Positions 15,247 through 23,922 are shown, counted from the first letter of the stretch. The stretch is DNA of 64,000 nt from Variovorax paradoxus NBRC 15149 (GCF_001591365.1 NZ_BCUT01000006.1:248001-312000); one strand, 5' to 3'. The notes: generated by a model from the sequence alone, not told the origin. Numbers and translations: made by a program.

Positions 15247-16056
15247 TCAGCCCATCAGGTTGCGCAGCGCCGCTTCCACCGCCGCCGCGGTGGCCAGCGG
15301 CTTTTCCATGGGAAACAGGTGCGTGCCGTCGAGCATGGCGATGCGTCCCCGGGTGACCTTCTGGGTCATGGCCATGCCCACCTGCTTCATCTCGGCGGAC
15401 TGGCGCCCGCCGATGAAGGCCGCCTTGCACTTGAGCGGATGGCGGCGCAGCAGCGCGCCCAGGTTGTGGGGCAGGGTGTCGTAGATGGCCGTTTCCACGT
15501 CGCGGTCGAAACTCAGCTCTCTCATGTCTTCGCTCGCGAAGGTGCCGTGGTCGATGTAGTCGTGCAGCACCTGCTCGTCCCACCTGGCAAAGGCCTTCTT
15601 GCTGCGGAAGTGCTCGAACACCGCTTCGCGGTGCGCCCAGCTGTTCCTGCGCTTGCGGCTGATGGCACCGGGCGAAATGCTCTTCATGAGCGGCGTGCGC
15701 TTGACCACGTTGAGCGTGTTCGCGCGCCAGCCGCTGAGGACCGGCGAGTCGAGCAGCACCACGCCGCAAGCGAGCGCCGGATGCAGCGCCGCGCACATCA
15801 GGCTCAGGATTCCGCCCAGCGAATGGCCGACCAGGAACACCGGGCCGCCGGCGCGGTCGGCATGCCGCTGCGCGAAGTCGGCCAGCTGTTGCACCAGGTG
15901 CGGCCAGTTGTCGGTGACGGGGTACTTCGGGTCGTGCCCGAATTTCTCGATGGCATCGACCTCGAAGCCGCGGCTGCGCAGGCTGTCCAGGACGACGCGG
16001 TAGGTGCTCGCGGGAAAGCTGTTGCCGTGCGAGAACACGACGGGAGGCATCGGCAT
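15247..16056 (-). CDS. Alpha/beta hydrolase
   Basis: 269 residues. The fold is evident from the N-terminal VVFSHGNSFPASTYR oxyanion region, the nucleophile elbow VGHSLGG (Ser near residue 88) and a C-terminal DGTHLFPMEKP with the catalytic His. An esterase, lipase or thioesterase role is possible; substrate unknown. The open frame extends upstream to 16902 through the Anbu gene, but the hydrolase proper begins at the ATG at 16056 (MPMPPVVFSHGN), 14 bp after the Anbu stop, or at 16050. It is sandwiched between an Anbu hydrolase and a response regulator and is likely translated from the same message. Confidence 0.88.
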   Translation of the reverse strand: MPMPPVVFSHGNSFPASTYRVVLDSLRSRGFEVDAIEKFGHDPKYPVTDNWPHLVQQLADFAQRHADRAGGPVFLVGHSLGGILSLMCAALHPALACGVVLLDSPVLSGWRANTLNVVKRTPLMKSISPGAISRKRRNSWAHREAVFEHFRSKKAFARWDEQVLHDYIDHGTFASEDMRELSFDRDVETAIYDTLPHNLGALLRRHPLKCKAAFIGGRQSAEMKQVGMAMTQKVTRGRIAMLDGTHLFPMEKPLATAAAVEAALRNLMG

Positions 16057-16070
16057 GGCCGCGGTCGGCT

Positions 16071-16910
16071 TCAGATCAGCTTTTCGTCGGGCGTCGAGAT
16101 CTTGCGCAGCGGGCTGTGCCGCGTGGCCGGCATCTTCAGCGGATGCTCGGTGGCGGAGTCGTCCCACACCGGGTCCTCGATGCTGTCGAACACCTCGCGC
16201 AGCTTCTGGCCCCAGCTGTTGTGCATCATGCGGTAGTAGGGGTTGTCGGCGTCGATGCAGATCACGCGGTCGGTCTCGAGCTTGTTGGCCTCGTACACCA
16301 CCAGGTCGAGCGGCAGGCCCACCGAGAGGTTCGACTTCATGGTCGAGTCCATCGACACCAGCGCGCATTTGGCGGCTTCGTCCAGCGGGGTCTCGGGCGT
16401 GAGCACGCGGTCGAGCACCGGCTTGCCGTACTTCGACTCGCCCACCTGGAAGTAGGGCGTCTCGGTGGTGGCCTCGATGAAGTTGCCGGCCGCATAGACC
16501 AGGAACAGGCGCATGCCTTCGCCCTTGACCTGCCCGCCGAAGATGAAGGACACGTTGAAGTCCAGCCCCGCATGCTTGAGCGCCTCGGCGTCGCGGTCGT
16601 ACACGTGGCGCACGGCCGAGCCGAGCACGCGCGCGGCATCGAACATGCTCTTGGCGTTCCAGATGGTGATGGGGTCGCCCTGCGAGCCGTCTTCGCGCGT
16701 TTCGCGCAGTTCCTCGATCTGCAAAATTTCGCGCACCGACTGCGAGATGCTCAGGTTGCCCGAGGACAGCAGCACCATGACGCGGTCGCCCGGCTGCTCG
16801 TAGACGATCATCTTGCGGAAGGTGCTGATGTGGTCCACACCCGCATTGGTGCGCGAGTCGGAGAGAAACACCAGGCCGGCGTTGAGTTTGATGCCTACGC
16901 AATAAGTCAT
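16071..16910 (-). CDS. Anbu-type proteasome-like N-terminal nucleophile hydrolase
   Basis: 279 residues. The start at 16910 gives MTYCVGIKLNAGLVFLSDSR: removal of Met would expose Thr as the N-terminal nucleophile, and the following SDSRTNAG and STFRKM supply the Asp and Lys expected of proteasome-fold peptidases. Anbu proteins form helical or ring assemblies distinct from HslV and the 20S proteasome; a clear in vivo substrate is not established. In many proteobacteria Anbu sits with alpha-E, transglutaminase-like and ATP-grasp genes. Here it lies 27 bp downstream of mutS and 14 bp upstream of an alpha/beta hydrolase. A start five codons upstream is possible but would bury the catalytic Thr. 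Confidence 0.9.
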   Translation of the reverse strand: MTYCVGIKLNAGLVFLSDSRTNAGVDHISTFRKMIVYEQPGDRVMVLLSSGNLSISQSVREILQIEELRETREDGSQGDPITIWNAKSMFDAARVLGSAVRHVYDRDAEALKHAGLDFNVSFIFGGQVKGEGMRLFLVYAAGNFIEATTETPYFQVGESKYGKPVLDRVLTPETPLDEAAKCALVSMDSTMKSNLSVGLPLDLVVYEANKLETDRVICIDADNPYYRMMHNSWGQKLREVFDSIEDPVWDDSATEHPLKMPATRHSPLRKISTPDEKLI

Positions 16911-16937
16911 TTTTTCATCTCGCACGAAGGATGCCCG

Positions 16938-19595
16938 CTACGCGGCGCCGCGTTCGCGCGTGTTCAGTTTTTGTAAGGCATAGAGCGCGTCGAGCGCCTC
17001 CCGTGGCGTCATCGCATCGGGATCGAGCGCGGCCAGGGCGGATTCTACGGCGCTGGCCATCGGCGTTTCGGCCGCCGGGGGCGGGGCGAACAGGTCGACC
17101 TGCGCGCGCGTCTGGGCGTGCTGCGACTCCAGCGCCTCGAGCGCCTGCCGCGCGTGGTTGACCACCGCGGCCGGCATGCCGGCGAGCCGCGCCACCTGGA
17201 TGCCGTAGCTCTTGCTGGCCGGGCCGGGCTGCATTTCGTGCAGGAACACGATGTCGCGGCCCGCCTCGGTGGCGCTCACGTGCATGTTCACGGCGCAGTG
17301 GTGCGTGGCCGGGAATTCGGTCAGCTCGAAGTAGTGGGTGGCAAAGAGAGTGAAGGCCTTGCTGCGGTCGTGCAGCTGGGCCGCGATGCCCGCGGCCAGC
17401 GCCAGGCCGTCGAAGGTGCTGGTGCCGCGGCCGATCTCGTCCATCAGCACCAGCGACTGGGCGGTGGCGCTGTGCAGGATCTGCGCGGCCTCGGTCATCT
17501 CGAGCATGAAGGTCGACTGCGCGTTGGCCAGGTCGTCCGCGGCGCCGATGCGGGTGTGGATGGCATCGATCGGCCCGAGCCGGCAGGCCGCCGCCGGCAC
17601 GTGCGAGCCGATGGACGCCAAGAGCACGATGATCGCCACCTGCCGCATGTAGGTTGACTTACCGCCCATGTTGGGGCCGGTGATGACCTGCATGCGCTGC
17701 TGCGGCCCGAGCTGCGTGTCGTTGGCGATGAAGCCGCCCGACGATTTTTCGGCCAGCCGCGCCTCCACCACCGGATGGCGGCCCTGCTGGATCTCGATGC
17801 AGGGGTGCGAGACGAAGCTCGGCGCGCGCCAGTGCAGCGTGTGCGAGCGCTCGGCCAGCGCGCACAGCGCATCGAGCGTGGCAATGGCGCCGGCCAGCTG
17901 CGTGAGCGCCGGCACCGAGGGCTGCAGCGCGTCGAGCAATTGCTCGTAGAGCCACTTCTCGCGGGCGAGGGCCCGGTCCTGCGCGCTCAGCGCCTTGTCC
18001 TCGAAGGCCTTGAGTTCGGGCGTGATGAAGCGCTCGGCATTCTTCAGCGTCTGGCGGCGGCGGTAGTTGTCGGGCACCTTGGAGAGCGCGCTTTGCGTCA
18101 CCTCGATGTAGAAGCCGTGCACGCGGTTGAACTGCACCCGCAGGTTGCTGATGCCGGTGCGCTCGCGTTCGCTGACTTCGAGCTTCAGCAAAAAATCGTC
18201 GCAGTTCTCGCTGATCGCGCGCAGCTCGTCGAGCTCGGCGTCGTGGCCGGTGGCGATCACGCCGCCGTCGCGCACCAGCGCCGAGGGATCGGGCTTGATC
18301 GCACTCGCCAGCAGGTCGGCGCAGCCCGGCGGCGGCGCGAGCCGTTCGATGATGCGGCCCAGCAGTTCGCCGGACGCCGGAAGCGCCGGGGCCAGCTGCT
18401 CGGCCTTCGCGAGTGCGAGGCGCAGCGCGAGCAGTTCGCGCGGACGCACCTGCCTGAGCGCGATGCGCGCCGCGATGCGTTCCACGTCGCTGGTGTTCTT
18501 GAGCTGTTCGCGCAGGGTGCGCCAGGGCGCGGCGGTGCCGCCCAGCACCGTGGACTGGAGCGCGGCAATGGCTTCGAGCCGGGCCTGCGCCTCGCCGCGG
18601 TCGCGCCGGGGCGACAGCAGCCAGCGCTTGAGCAGCCGGCTGCCCATGCCCGTCATGCAGGTGTCGAGCAGCGAGAACAGCGTGGGCGAGTCTTCGCCGC
18701 GCAATGTCTGCACCAGTTCGAGGTTGCGCCGCGTGGTGGGCGGCAACTCGACCAGGTCGCCGTCGCGCTCCACCGACAGGCGCTGCACATGCGACAGCGC
18801 GCGGCCCTGCGTGTGCTCGGCATAGCCCAGCAGCGCGGCCGCGGCGGCATGCGCGTTGGCGAGCGATTCGGCGTTCCAGGCCGCGAGGCTGTTGCTGCCC
18901 ATCTGCTCGCTGAGCTTGCGCTCGCCCAGGCCGCCGTCGAACTGCCACGCGGGGCGGATCGAGAGCGTGAAGGGCGTGGCCGCGCGCGCGGCCTTCAGGC
19001 GCTGCTCGAAGGCCGGCGTCACCTCGGCGCTGTAGAGCAGCTCGCTCGGCGCGATGCGCGCGATCCAGGCTTCGAGCGCATCGGCCGGGCATTCGGCCAG
19101 CCGCAGCTCCGCGCCGGTCACGCTGAGCCAGGCCAGGCCGCAGAAGTTGCGCGTGCCCGCATGCACTGCGAGCAGCAGCGATTCGCTCTTGTCGTTGAGC
19201 AGTTCCGAATCGGTCAGCGTGCCGGGCGTGACCACCCGCACCACCTTGCGCTCGACCGGGCCCTTGCTCGCGCCGACTTCGCCCACCTGCTCGCAGATCG
19301 CCACCGATTCGCCCAGCTTGATGAGCCGCGCAAGATAGGTGTCGACAGCATGGAAGGGCACGCCGCACATCACCACGGGCTGGCCGGCCGACTGGCCGCG
19401 CTGGGTGAGCGTGATGTCGAGCAGGCGCGCGGCCTTTTCGGCGTCGGCCCAGAACAGCTCGTAGAAATCACCCATCCGGTAGAACAGCAGGGTATCCGGA
19501 TGGTTCGCCTTGAGGCCCAGGTACTGCGCCATCATGGGCGTATGCCCGGAGAAGTCGCTGGTGGAGGGGGAGGGTTGCGCGGTCGTCGTTTTCAC
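16938..19595 (-). CDS. mutS: DNA mismatch repair protein MutS
   Basis: 885 residues, full length. The mismatch-reading Phe-x-Glu lies in FYRMGDFYELF near residue 39. The connector, lever and clamp domains follow, and the ABC-type ATPase carries Walker A GPNMGGKSTYMRQ and Walker B VLMDEIGRGTSTFDG, with the signature STFMLEMTE between them. It recognises base mismatches and short loops and recruits MutL. It reads divergently from an unidentified gene at 19694. Downstream on the same strand, 27 bp away, is the Anbu gene, an unusual neighbour. Confidence 0.98.
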   Translation of the reverse strand: MKTTTAQPSPSTSDFSGHTPMMAQYLGLKANHPDTLLFYRMGDFYELFWADAEKAARLLDITLTQRGQSAGQPVVMCGVPFHAVDTYLARLIKLGESVAICEQVGEVGASKGPVERKVVRVVTPGTLTDSELLNDKSESLLLAVHAGTRNFCGLAWLSVTGAELRLAECPADALEAWIARIAPSELLYSAEVTPAFEQRLKAARAATPFTLSIRPAWQFDGGLGERKLSEQMGSNSLAAWNAESLANAHAAAAALLGYAEHTQGRALSHVQRLSVERDGDLVELPPTTRRNLELVQTLRGEDSPTLFSLLDTCMTGMGSRLLKRWLLSPRRDRGEAQARLEAIAALQSTVLGGTAAPWRTLREQLKNTSDVERIAARIALRQVRPRELLALRLALAKAEQLAPALPASGELLGRIIERLAPPPGCADLLASAIKPDPSALVRDGGVIATGHDAELDELRAISENCDDFLLKLEVSERERTGISNLRVQFNRVHGFYIEVTQSALSKVPDNYRRRQTLKNAERFITPELKAFEDKALSAQDRALAREKWLYEQLLDALQPSVPALTQLAGAIATLDALCALAERSHTLHWRAPSFVSHPCIEIQQGRHPVVEARLAEKSSGGFIANDTQLGPQQRMQVITGPNMGGKSTYMRQVAIIVLLASIGSHVPAAACRLGPIDAIHTRIGAADDLANAQSTFMLEMTEAAQILHSATAQSLVLMDEIGRGTSTFDGLALAAGIAAQLHDRSKAFTLFATHYFELTEFPATHHCAVNMHVSATEAGRDIVFLHEMQPGPASKSYGIQVARLAGMPAAVVNHARQALEALESQHAQTRAQVDLFAPPPAAETPMASAVESALAALDPDAMTPREALDALYALQKLNTRERGAA

Positions 19596-19693
19596 TCGGA
19601 CGATTATCGGGGACGGCGAATGGCTCGGCCGGGCGGACAGCCCGCCTTTAAAATCCGCCGGCGCGAACCCCGCGCGAAAGAAACAAGGCGCCC

Positions 19694-20308
19694 ATGGTCC
19701 ACCCGGATGAATTCAAAGGCCCCGAAGCGGACGCGCTGCCCGACACCGCCACCGTGCCCGCAGAACTCGCCGCGCTGTACCTCTGCATGCCGCCGGCCCA
19801 GCTCGCCGACCTGCGCAAATCGAAACGGCCCGACGGCCGGGCAGGCAATGGCGCGTCCATCATCAAGCCGGTGGAAGGCGGCGCGAAAGACCCGGTGCTC
19901 TACCAGCTGGGCACCTTGCGCGGCTTTGCAAAGACGCACACCGCCCCCACGGCCTTCGACACCGCGCTGGACTCCGGGCTGCCGGGCTGGGTGGCCGCCA
20001 GGCTGCCTTTCTTTGCCGAGCGCGAACCCCGCATCAAGCGCGGCCGCCGCGTACTCATCGGCGGCGCCTGGGACCGGGCGGACCCGCTGCGCGAGAAACG
20101 CTTCGCCGATTTGGCAAAGGGCCGCATCCGCTTCACCTCATTGACATGCGCCGAAGCCGCCGCGAGCCTGTGGGCCGACGTGGCAAGCCACAGCGCGCTT
20201 GCCGAAAAGGGGCTCGCCCTGCTCAGGCGCGAGACCGAGGCCATCGAGGCCGCGCTGGCGGCCACCGGGCAGCTGGCCGCGGCTTCCAATCCGGATGCGG
20301 TGGCCTGA
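19694..20308 (+). CDS. Hypothetical protein, possibly with an HTH-like N-terminus
   Basis: 204 residues, not recognised. Residues about 22-75 (AELAALYLCMPPAQLADLRKSK, then a Gly/Lys loop and VLYQLGTLRGF) recall the MerR-like or excisionase-like helix-turn-helix that reads a DNA or protein ligand, but this is a shape impression only. The C-terminal third is Ala-rich and helical (EAAASLWADVASHS to EAIEAALAATGQL). No signal peptide or membrane segment. It is divergent from mutS (98-bp gap with an AT-rich TTTAAAAT) and followed by corA after 36 bp. Codon use matches its neighbours, so it is probably a real cytoplasmic protein. Confidence 0.7.
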   Translation: MVHPDEFKGPEADALPDTATVPAELAALYLCMPPAQLADLRKSKRPDGRAGNGASIIKPVEGGAKDPVLYQLGTLRGFAKTHTAPTAFDTALDSGLPGWVAARLPFFAEREPRIKRGRRVLIGGAWDRADPLREKRFADLAKGRIRFTSLTCAEAAASLWADVASHSALAEKGLALLRRETEAIEAALAATGQLAAASNPDAVA

Positions 20309-20344
20309 CCCGCTTCCTTCCAGACCGACCATGGACGAGTACCG

Positions 20345-21322
20345 ATGCTGATCAACTGCGTGGCCTACGAGAACGGCGCCAAGCTCGCCGACATTCCGGT
20401 CGAGGACATCAGCGAGTACATCTCCCGGCCCGGCTGCTTCGTCTGGGTGGCGCTGAGCGACGCCACGCCGCAGGAGCTGGCCCAGATGCAGGAGGAGTTC
20501 AACCTGCATCCGCTCGCGGTGGAAGACGCCCAGCACGGCCACCAGCGGCCCAAGGTCGAGGAATACGGCGATTCGCTCTTCGTCGTGATGCACCTGGTCG
20601 AGCCCTCTGCCGAGGGCGAGCACTGCGTGAACGTGGGCGAGGTCGACGTGTTCGTCGGCAAGAACTACGTGCTGTCGGTGCGCAACCGCAGCCAGCAGGG
20701 CTTCCTGGGCGTGCGCGAGCGCTGCGAGCGCGAGCCCGAGCTGCTGCGCAATGGCGCGGGCTTCGTGCTGTATGCGCTGATGGATGCGGTGGTCGACCGC
20801 TACTTTCCGGTGATCGATGCGCTCGAGGTGGAGCTCGAATCCATCGAGCAGCAGATCTTCACGCAGGGCGGCGCGGCGCGCGACAAGATCAAGCAGCTGT
20901 ACGACCTGAAGCGGCGCAGCATGATCCTCAAGCGCGCGGTGGCGCCGCTGGCCGAGGCCGCGGGCAAGCTGCATGGCGGGCGGGTGCCGCAGATCTGCAT
21001 GAGTTCGCAGGAATATTTTCGCGACGTGGCCGACCACCTGGTGCGTATCAACGGCTCGATCGACGCCATGCGCGACACCATCGGCACGGCCATTTCGGTG
21101 AACCTCTCGATGGTCACGATCGAGGAGAGCGAAGTCACCAAGCGGCTGGCGGCCTGGGCCAGCATCTTTGCGGTGTGCACCGCGTTCGCGGGCATCTGGG
21201 GCATGAACTTCGAGCACATGCCGGAGCTGAAATTCCGCTATGGGTATCCGGTGGCGCTGGTGCTGATTGCGGCCACCTGCAGCTATCTCTACTACCGGTT
21301 CAGGCGCGCGGGCTGGCTCTGA
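20345..21322 (+). CDS. corA: CorA family magnesium/cobalt transporter
   Basis: 325 residues. The long N-terminal cytoplasmic funnel is followed by two C-terminal membrane segments (about 265-285 and 300-318). The selectivity motif GMNFEHMPEL between them carries the diagnostic Gly-Met-Asn, and the last residues (YRFRRAGWL) give the usual basic cytoplasmic end. CorA forms pentamers that admit Mg2+, and Co2+ or Ni2+, down the membrane potential. The start at 20345 is the first plausible ATG after the preceding gene. A REPIN-like palindrome begins 12 bp after the stop. Confidence 0.95.
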   Translation: MLINCVAYENGAKLADIPVEDISEYISRPGCFVWVALSDATPQELAQMQEEFNLHPLAVEDAQHGHQRPKVEEYGDSLFVVMHLVEPSAEGEHCVNVGEVDVFVGKNYVLSVRNRSQQGFLGVRERCEREPELLRNGAGFVLYALMDAVVDRYFPVIDALEVELESIEQQIFTQGGAARDKIKQLYDLKRRSMILKRAVAPLAEAAGKLHGGRVPQICMSSQEYFRDVADHLVRINGSIDAMRDTIGTAISVNLSMVTIEESEVTKRLAAWASIFAVCTAFAGIWGMNFEHMPELKFRYGYPVALVLIAATCSYLYYRFRRAGWL

Positions 21323-21333
21323 CTCTTTTCTTT

Positions 21334-21450
21334 CTCCCTCCCCTTCCGGGGGAGGGCAGGGGTGGGGGCTGGCGGCGTATCAAGCATCGGCGGCACTTGC
21401 AAGTGCCGCTCGCCCCCATCCCAACCTTCCCCCGGGAGGGGAAGGAGCAA
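21334..21450. repeat. REPIN-like palindromic element, copy A
   Basis: The left arm (21334-21368) and right arm (21412-21450) are imperfect inverted repeats, matching at about 30 of 36 positions, rich in CCC/GGG runs around a CCTTCCCCCGG core. The loop contains a separate perfect 18-nt palindrome, CGGCACTTGCAAGTGCCG, at 21391-21408. The element lies between two convergent genes (corA and the siderophore-interacting protein), where it could also act as a bidirectional terminator. The same arms occur, inverted, at 61700-61804. Confidence 0.85.
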
Positions 21451-21462
21451 TACCAAGGCGCT

Positions 21463-22302
21463 TTACTCGTCGTGCGTATCGTGCGTGGCCACCGCACCGC
21501 GCCGCCAGTAGCCCGAGGCGCGAATCCACTTGGGGTTGGCGCCGCGTTCGCCCACGAGGTGCGCGCGCAAGGCCTTCGCAATCGCCGATTCGCAGCCCAC
21601 CCAGGCGTGGAAGTCGCCGGCCGGCAGCGCCATGGCCCGCAGCGCATCGATCAGCACCGGGCTCAGGCCCGGTTCGGCGCCGTTGCGGTGCACCCACTTC
21701 AATGTGAGCTGCGCCTTCGTCTCGAACGGAACCTGGTCGGCTTCGCTGTCGACCTCGGCCAGCACCACCACCCGGGCACCGGCCGGCAGCTCGGCCAGGC
21801 GCCGCGCGATGGCGGGCAGGGCGGTGTCGTCGCCGATCAGCAGGTGCCAGTCGAAGGCCGTCGGCACGATGAACGAGCCGCGCGGGCCGCCCACGCCGAG
21901 CACATCGCCGGGCTTGGCCTGCTCGGCCCATTGCGTGGCGGGGCCGGCGTCGTGCAGCGCGAAGTCGAGCTCGAGCGTGTTGGCGCTGGCGTCGTGACGG
22001 CGCGGCGTGTAGTCGCGCATGGTGGGCCGGCCGCTCGCGGGCCACACCGGGCCGTCGGGCCCCACGGTCGGCAGCGTGAGCTGGCCGGTCACGGCATCGG
22101 GGAAAAAGATCTTGGCGTGGTCGTCGAAGCCCGGGCTCGTGAAGCCCGCGAGGTCGTCGCCCGTGAGCGTGATGCGGATCAGGTGCGGCGTCAGGCGCTG
22201 CACGGTCTTGACCGTGAGCTGGCGAAAGCGAAGCTCGTGGCGCACGCGGTGCGGCGTGCGGTCGGGTGTGGTGGAAGCAGAAGTGGTTGTGAAGTCGGTC
22301 AT
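21463..22302 (-). CDS. yqjH: Siderophore-interacting protein (FAD ferric-siderophore reductase, YqjH/ViuB-like)
   Basis: 279 residues. The N-terminal FAD-binding barrel carries MRDYTPRR (near 95), the flavin-binding motif of this family; the NAD(P)H half contains LIGDDTALPAIARRL, and the C-terminal signature ANPKWIRASGYWRRG is characteristic. It reduces ferric siderophores in the cytoplasm to release iron. It starts 15 bp after the PadR-type gene and is surely co-transcribed with it. In E. coli the homologous pair is yqjI-yqjH, in which YqjI represses both and responds to nickel and iron; the symbol is given by that synteny. Confidence 0.92.
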   Translation of the reverse strand: MTDFTTTSASTTPDRTPHRVRHELRFRQLTVKTVQRLTPHLIRITLTGDDLAGFTSPGFDDHAKIFFPDAVTGQLTLPTVGPDGPVWPASGRPTMRDYTPRRHDASANTLELDFALHDAGPATQWAEQAKPGDVLGVGGPRGSFIVPTAFDWHLLIGDDTALPAIARRLAELPAGARVVVLAEVDSEADQVPFETKAQLTLKWVHRNGAEPGLSPVLIDALRAMALPAGDFHAWVGCESAIAKALRAHLVGERGANPKWIRASGYWRRGAVATHDTHDE

Positions 22303-22317
22303 TTCAAAAGAAGAAGT

Positions 22318-22929
22318 TCAGATGCGCTCTAGCTGTTGAGCGGCGCTGTCGAGCACCGCGGCGAAATCGTGGGCTTGTTGTTCGGTGAGGGGGGCGCCCG
22401 AGAGGCGCATGCGCATCGCGAGCTTGAGGTTCTCGATGGCGCGCGTGACCTGCGGCGGGCGGCCGCCGCGCGGGCCGGCGCCGTCGACGCCGCCGCTCAT
22501 GCGGGCCATCATGGCGTCGGCCGTGTCGCGGTTGGCGGCCAGGAATTCCCGGCCACTGGCGGTGATGCTGTAGCGCTTGCGCCCGCCAGTGTCGGCCGTT
22601 TCCACGCTCAGGTAGCCCATCTCCTCGAGCAGCGTGAGGGTGGGGTAGACCACGCCGGGGCTGGGCGCGTAGCTGCCGCCCAGGCGGTCTTCGATAGCCT
22701 TGATGAGCTCGTAGCCATGGGCGGGCTTGTCGGCGATGAGCTGCAGCAGCACGAAGCGCAGGCCGCCATGGCCGAACACCCGTCCGCCGCCGCGTCCGCC
22801 GCGGCCTCCGCCGTGCATGCGCTCTTCGCCGCCGTGGCGTCCACGACCGCCCGAGAGGCCGTCCTCGTGTTCGCCGCGCGGAGAGTGGCAGTGGTGATGA
22901 TGGTGGTGGCCGAAGTGGAAATGTCGCAT
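22318..22929 (-). CDS. yqjI: PadR family repressor with His-rich N-terminus (YqjI-like)
   Basis: 203 residues. Residues 1-55 are a metal-binding tail (HFHFGHHHHHHCHS followed by Gly/Arg/His-rich sequence); the PadR winged helix spans about 58-140 (FVLLQLIADKPAHGYELIKAIEDRL and SPGVVYPTLTLLEEMGYL); a C-terminal helical dimerisation part follows. This is the architecture of E. coli YqjI, a nickel-responsive repressor of the adjacent ferric reductase gene. The start at 22929 is the first Met of the His-rich segment. The upstream palindrome at 22963-22978 overlaps a strong promoter, consistent with autorepression. Confidence 0.92.
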   Translation of the reverse strand: MRHFHFGHHHHHHCHSPRGEHEDGLSGGRGRHGGEERMHGGGRGGRGGGRVFGHGGLRFVLLQLIADKPAHGYELIKAIEDRLGGSYAPSPGVVYPTLTLLEEMGYLSVETADTGGRKRYSITASGREFLAANRDTADAMMARMSGGVDGAGPRGGRPPQVTRAIENLKLAMRMRLSGAPLTEQQAHDFAAVLDSAAQQLERI

Positions 22930-22959
22930 GATCGATGCCTTCTCGATGTGTATTCGACT

Positions 22960-22988
22960 TATTTTAGATATATCTAAATAAAAGTCAA
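22960..22988 (-). promoter_or_regulatory. yqjI-yqjH promoter with overlapping palindromic operator
   Basis: On the minus strand TTGACT (22988-22983) and TAAAAT (22966-22961) are 16 bp apart. The perfect 16-bp palindrome TTTAGATATATCTAAA (22963-22978) covers the 3' half of the spacer and most of the -10. A repressor bound here would block polymerase, which fits autoregulation by the PadR/YqjI-like protein encoded 34 bp downstream. The surrounding 40 bp are strikingly AT-rich in a GC-rich region. Confidence 0.8.
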
Positions 22989-23027
22989 ACCGATACGCAT
23001 CCGAATGCCCCGAGGGGCGCGTTGCCC

Positions 23028-23918
23028 TCAGGGGCGCGGCGCCTGGGCGGCGGCCACGAAGCGCCGCTGCCGCATCCATTTGGTCGCCACCCACTTCTCT
23101 CCGCGCAGCACGGGCGCGCCCGCGTGCAGCGATGCGTGGTCCACCTGGCCGAGGCTGTTGCAGTACTCGAAGTACACCGCGCCGCCGCGTTGCGGCGACA
23201 CCGACCACCCCGTCTCCGGAAACACCGTTTCGCCGCCTTCTTCCACCTCGTTGAGGTAGGCCACGAGCGTGCTCACGCGCTGGCCGCTGCGTTGCAGCGA
23301 GGCCTGGTTGGCGGCGTTCGACGGCACCAGGAAATCGAAATGCGGCAGGCTCTGCGCGCCGGCCGGGTAGTGCAGCACCTGCAGGCCTTCGCCGTTTTCC
23401 ACCGGCAGGTTCATGAGTTCGGACAGGCGTTCGTCGAGCCGCGCGATGAAGGCGTTTTCGCGCAGCCGGAAGAACATGCCCAGGCTGCTGCGCTGTGCCC
23501 CCGAGCGGTTGCGTCCGGTCAGCGGATCGACGCTGGTGGAGGGCGCGAGCCGCGGCCGGGCCAGTGCGATCAGCGCCTCGCATTCCTCGGCGCTGAAGAC
23601 GTCGCTCAGCACCGCGAGGACCGGCTGCGCCGCGCGCGCCGCCACGCGCACGATGCGGTCCGCGGTGCGGATCGATGCGCCCGGCGGCAGCCGCGATGCT
23701 TCATGGCGGTAGGCCGGCGCCACCGTGACCGAATCGGTCGGCAAGGGGCCCGCGGTGCGCAGCGCGAACACGAAGGCGTCGACGATGGCCTTGGCCGCAT
23801 CAGGCGGCATGTCCTGCGTGCGCATGGCCTGCACCACCTGCGCGGGCGTGCAGCCCTGGCGCAGGTTGTGCAGCACCCAGTCGCTCAGCGCGGGCGAAAA
23901 GCGCAGCACGGCATCCAT
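23028..23918 (-). CDS. 2-oxoglutarate/Fe(II) oxygenase, prolyl-4-hydroxylase type
   Basis: 296 residues. The C-terminal 190 residues form the P4Hc domain: VFSAEECEALIALA opens it, HFDF gives the first His and Asp iron ligands, LNEVEEGGETVFPE is the family's EGGET motif, HASLHAG supplies the distal His, and GEKWVATKW the 2-oxoglutarate-binding Lys. Residues 1-110 are a separate helical region (SDWVLHNLRQGCTPAQVVQAM) seen with some bacterial members. It probably hydroxylates a protein or peptide proline; the target is unknown. The start at 23918 lies 4 bp after the lipoprotein stop, so it belongs to the operon that begins at 28303. Confidence 0.9.
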   Translation of the reverse strand: MDAVLRFSPALSDWVLHNLRQGCTPAQVVQAMRTQDMPPDAAKAIVDAFVFALRTAGPLPTDSVTVAPAYRHEASRLPPGASIRTADRIVRVAARAAQPVLAVLSDVFSAEECEALIALARPRLAPSTSVDPLTGRNRSGAQRSSLGMFFRLRENAFIARLDERLSELMNLPVENGEGLQVLHYPAGAQSLPHFDFLVPSNAANQASLQRSGQRVSTLVAYLNEVEEGGETVFPETGWSVSPQRGGAVYFEYCNSLGQVDHASLHAGAPVLRGEKWVATKWMRQRRFVAAAQAPRP

Positions 23919-23922
23919 CGGG

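Noticed and set aside
16057..16902. Fusion of Anbu and the alpha/beta hydrolase in one 551-codon frame
   Set aside because: The upstream part of this frame is out of phase with the real Anbu reading frame and gives no recognisable sequence; the two genes are separate with a 14-bp gap.
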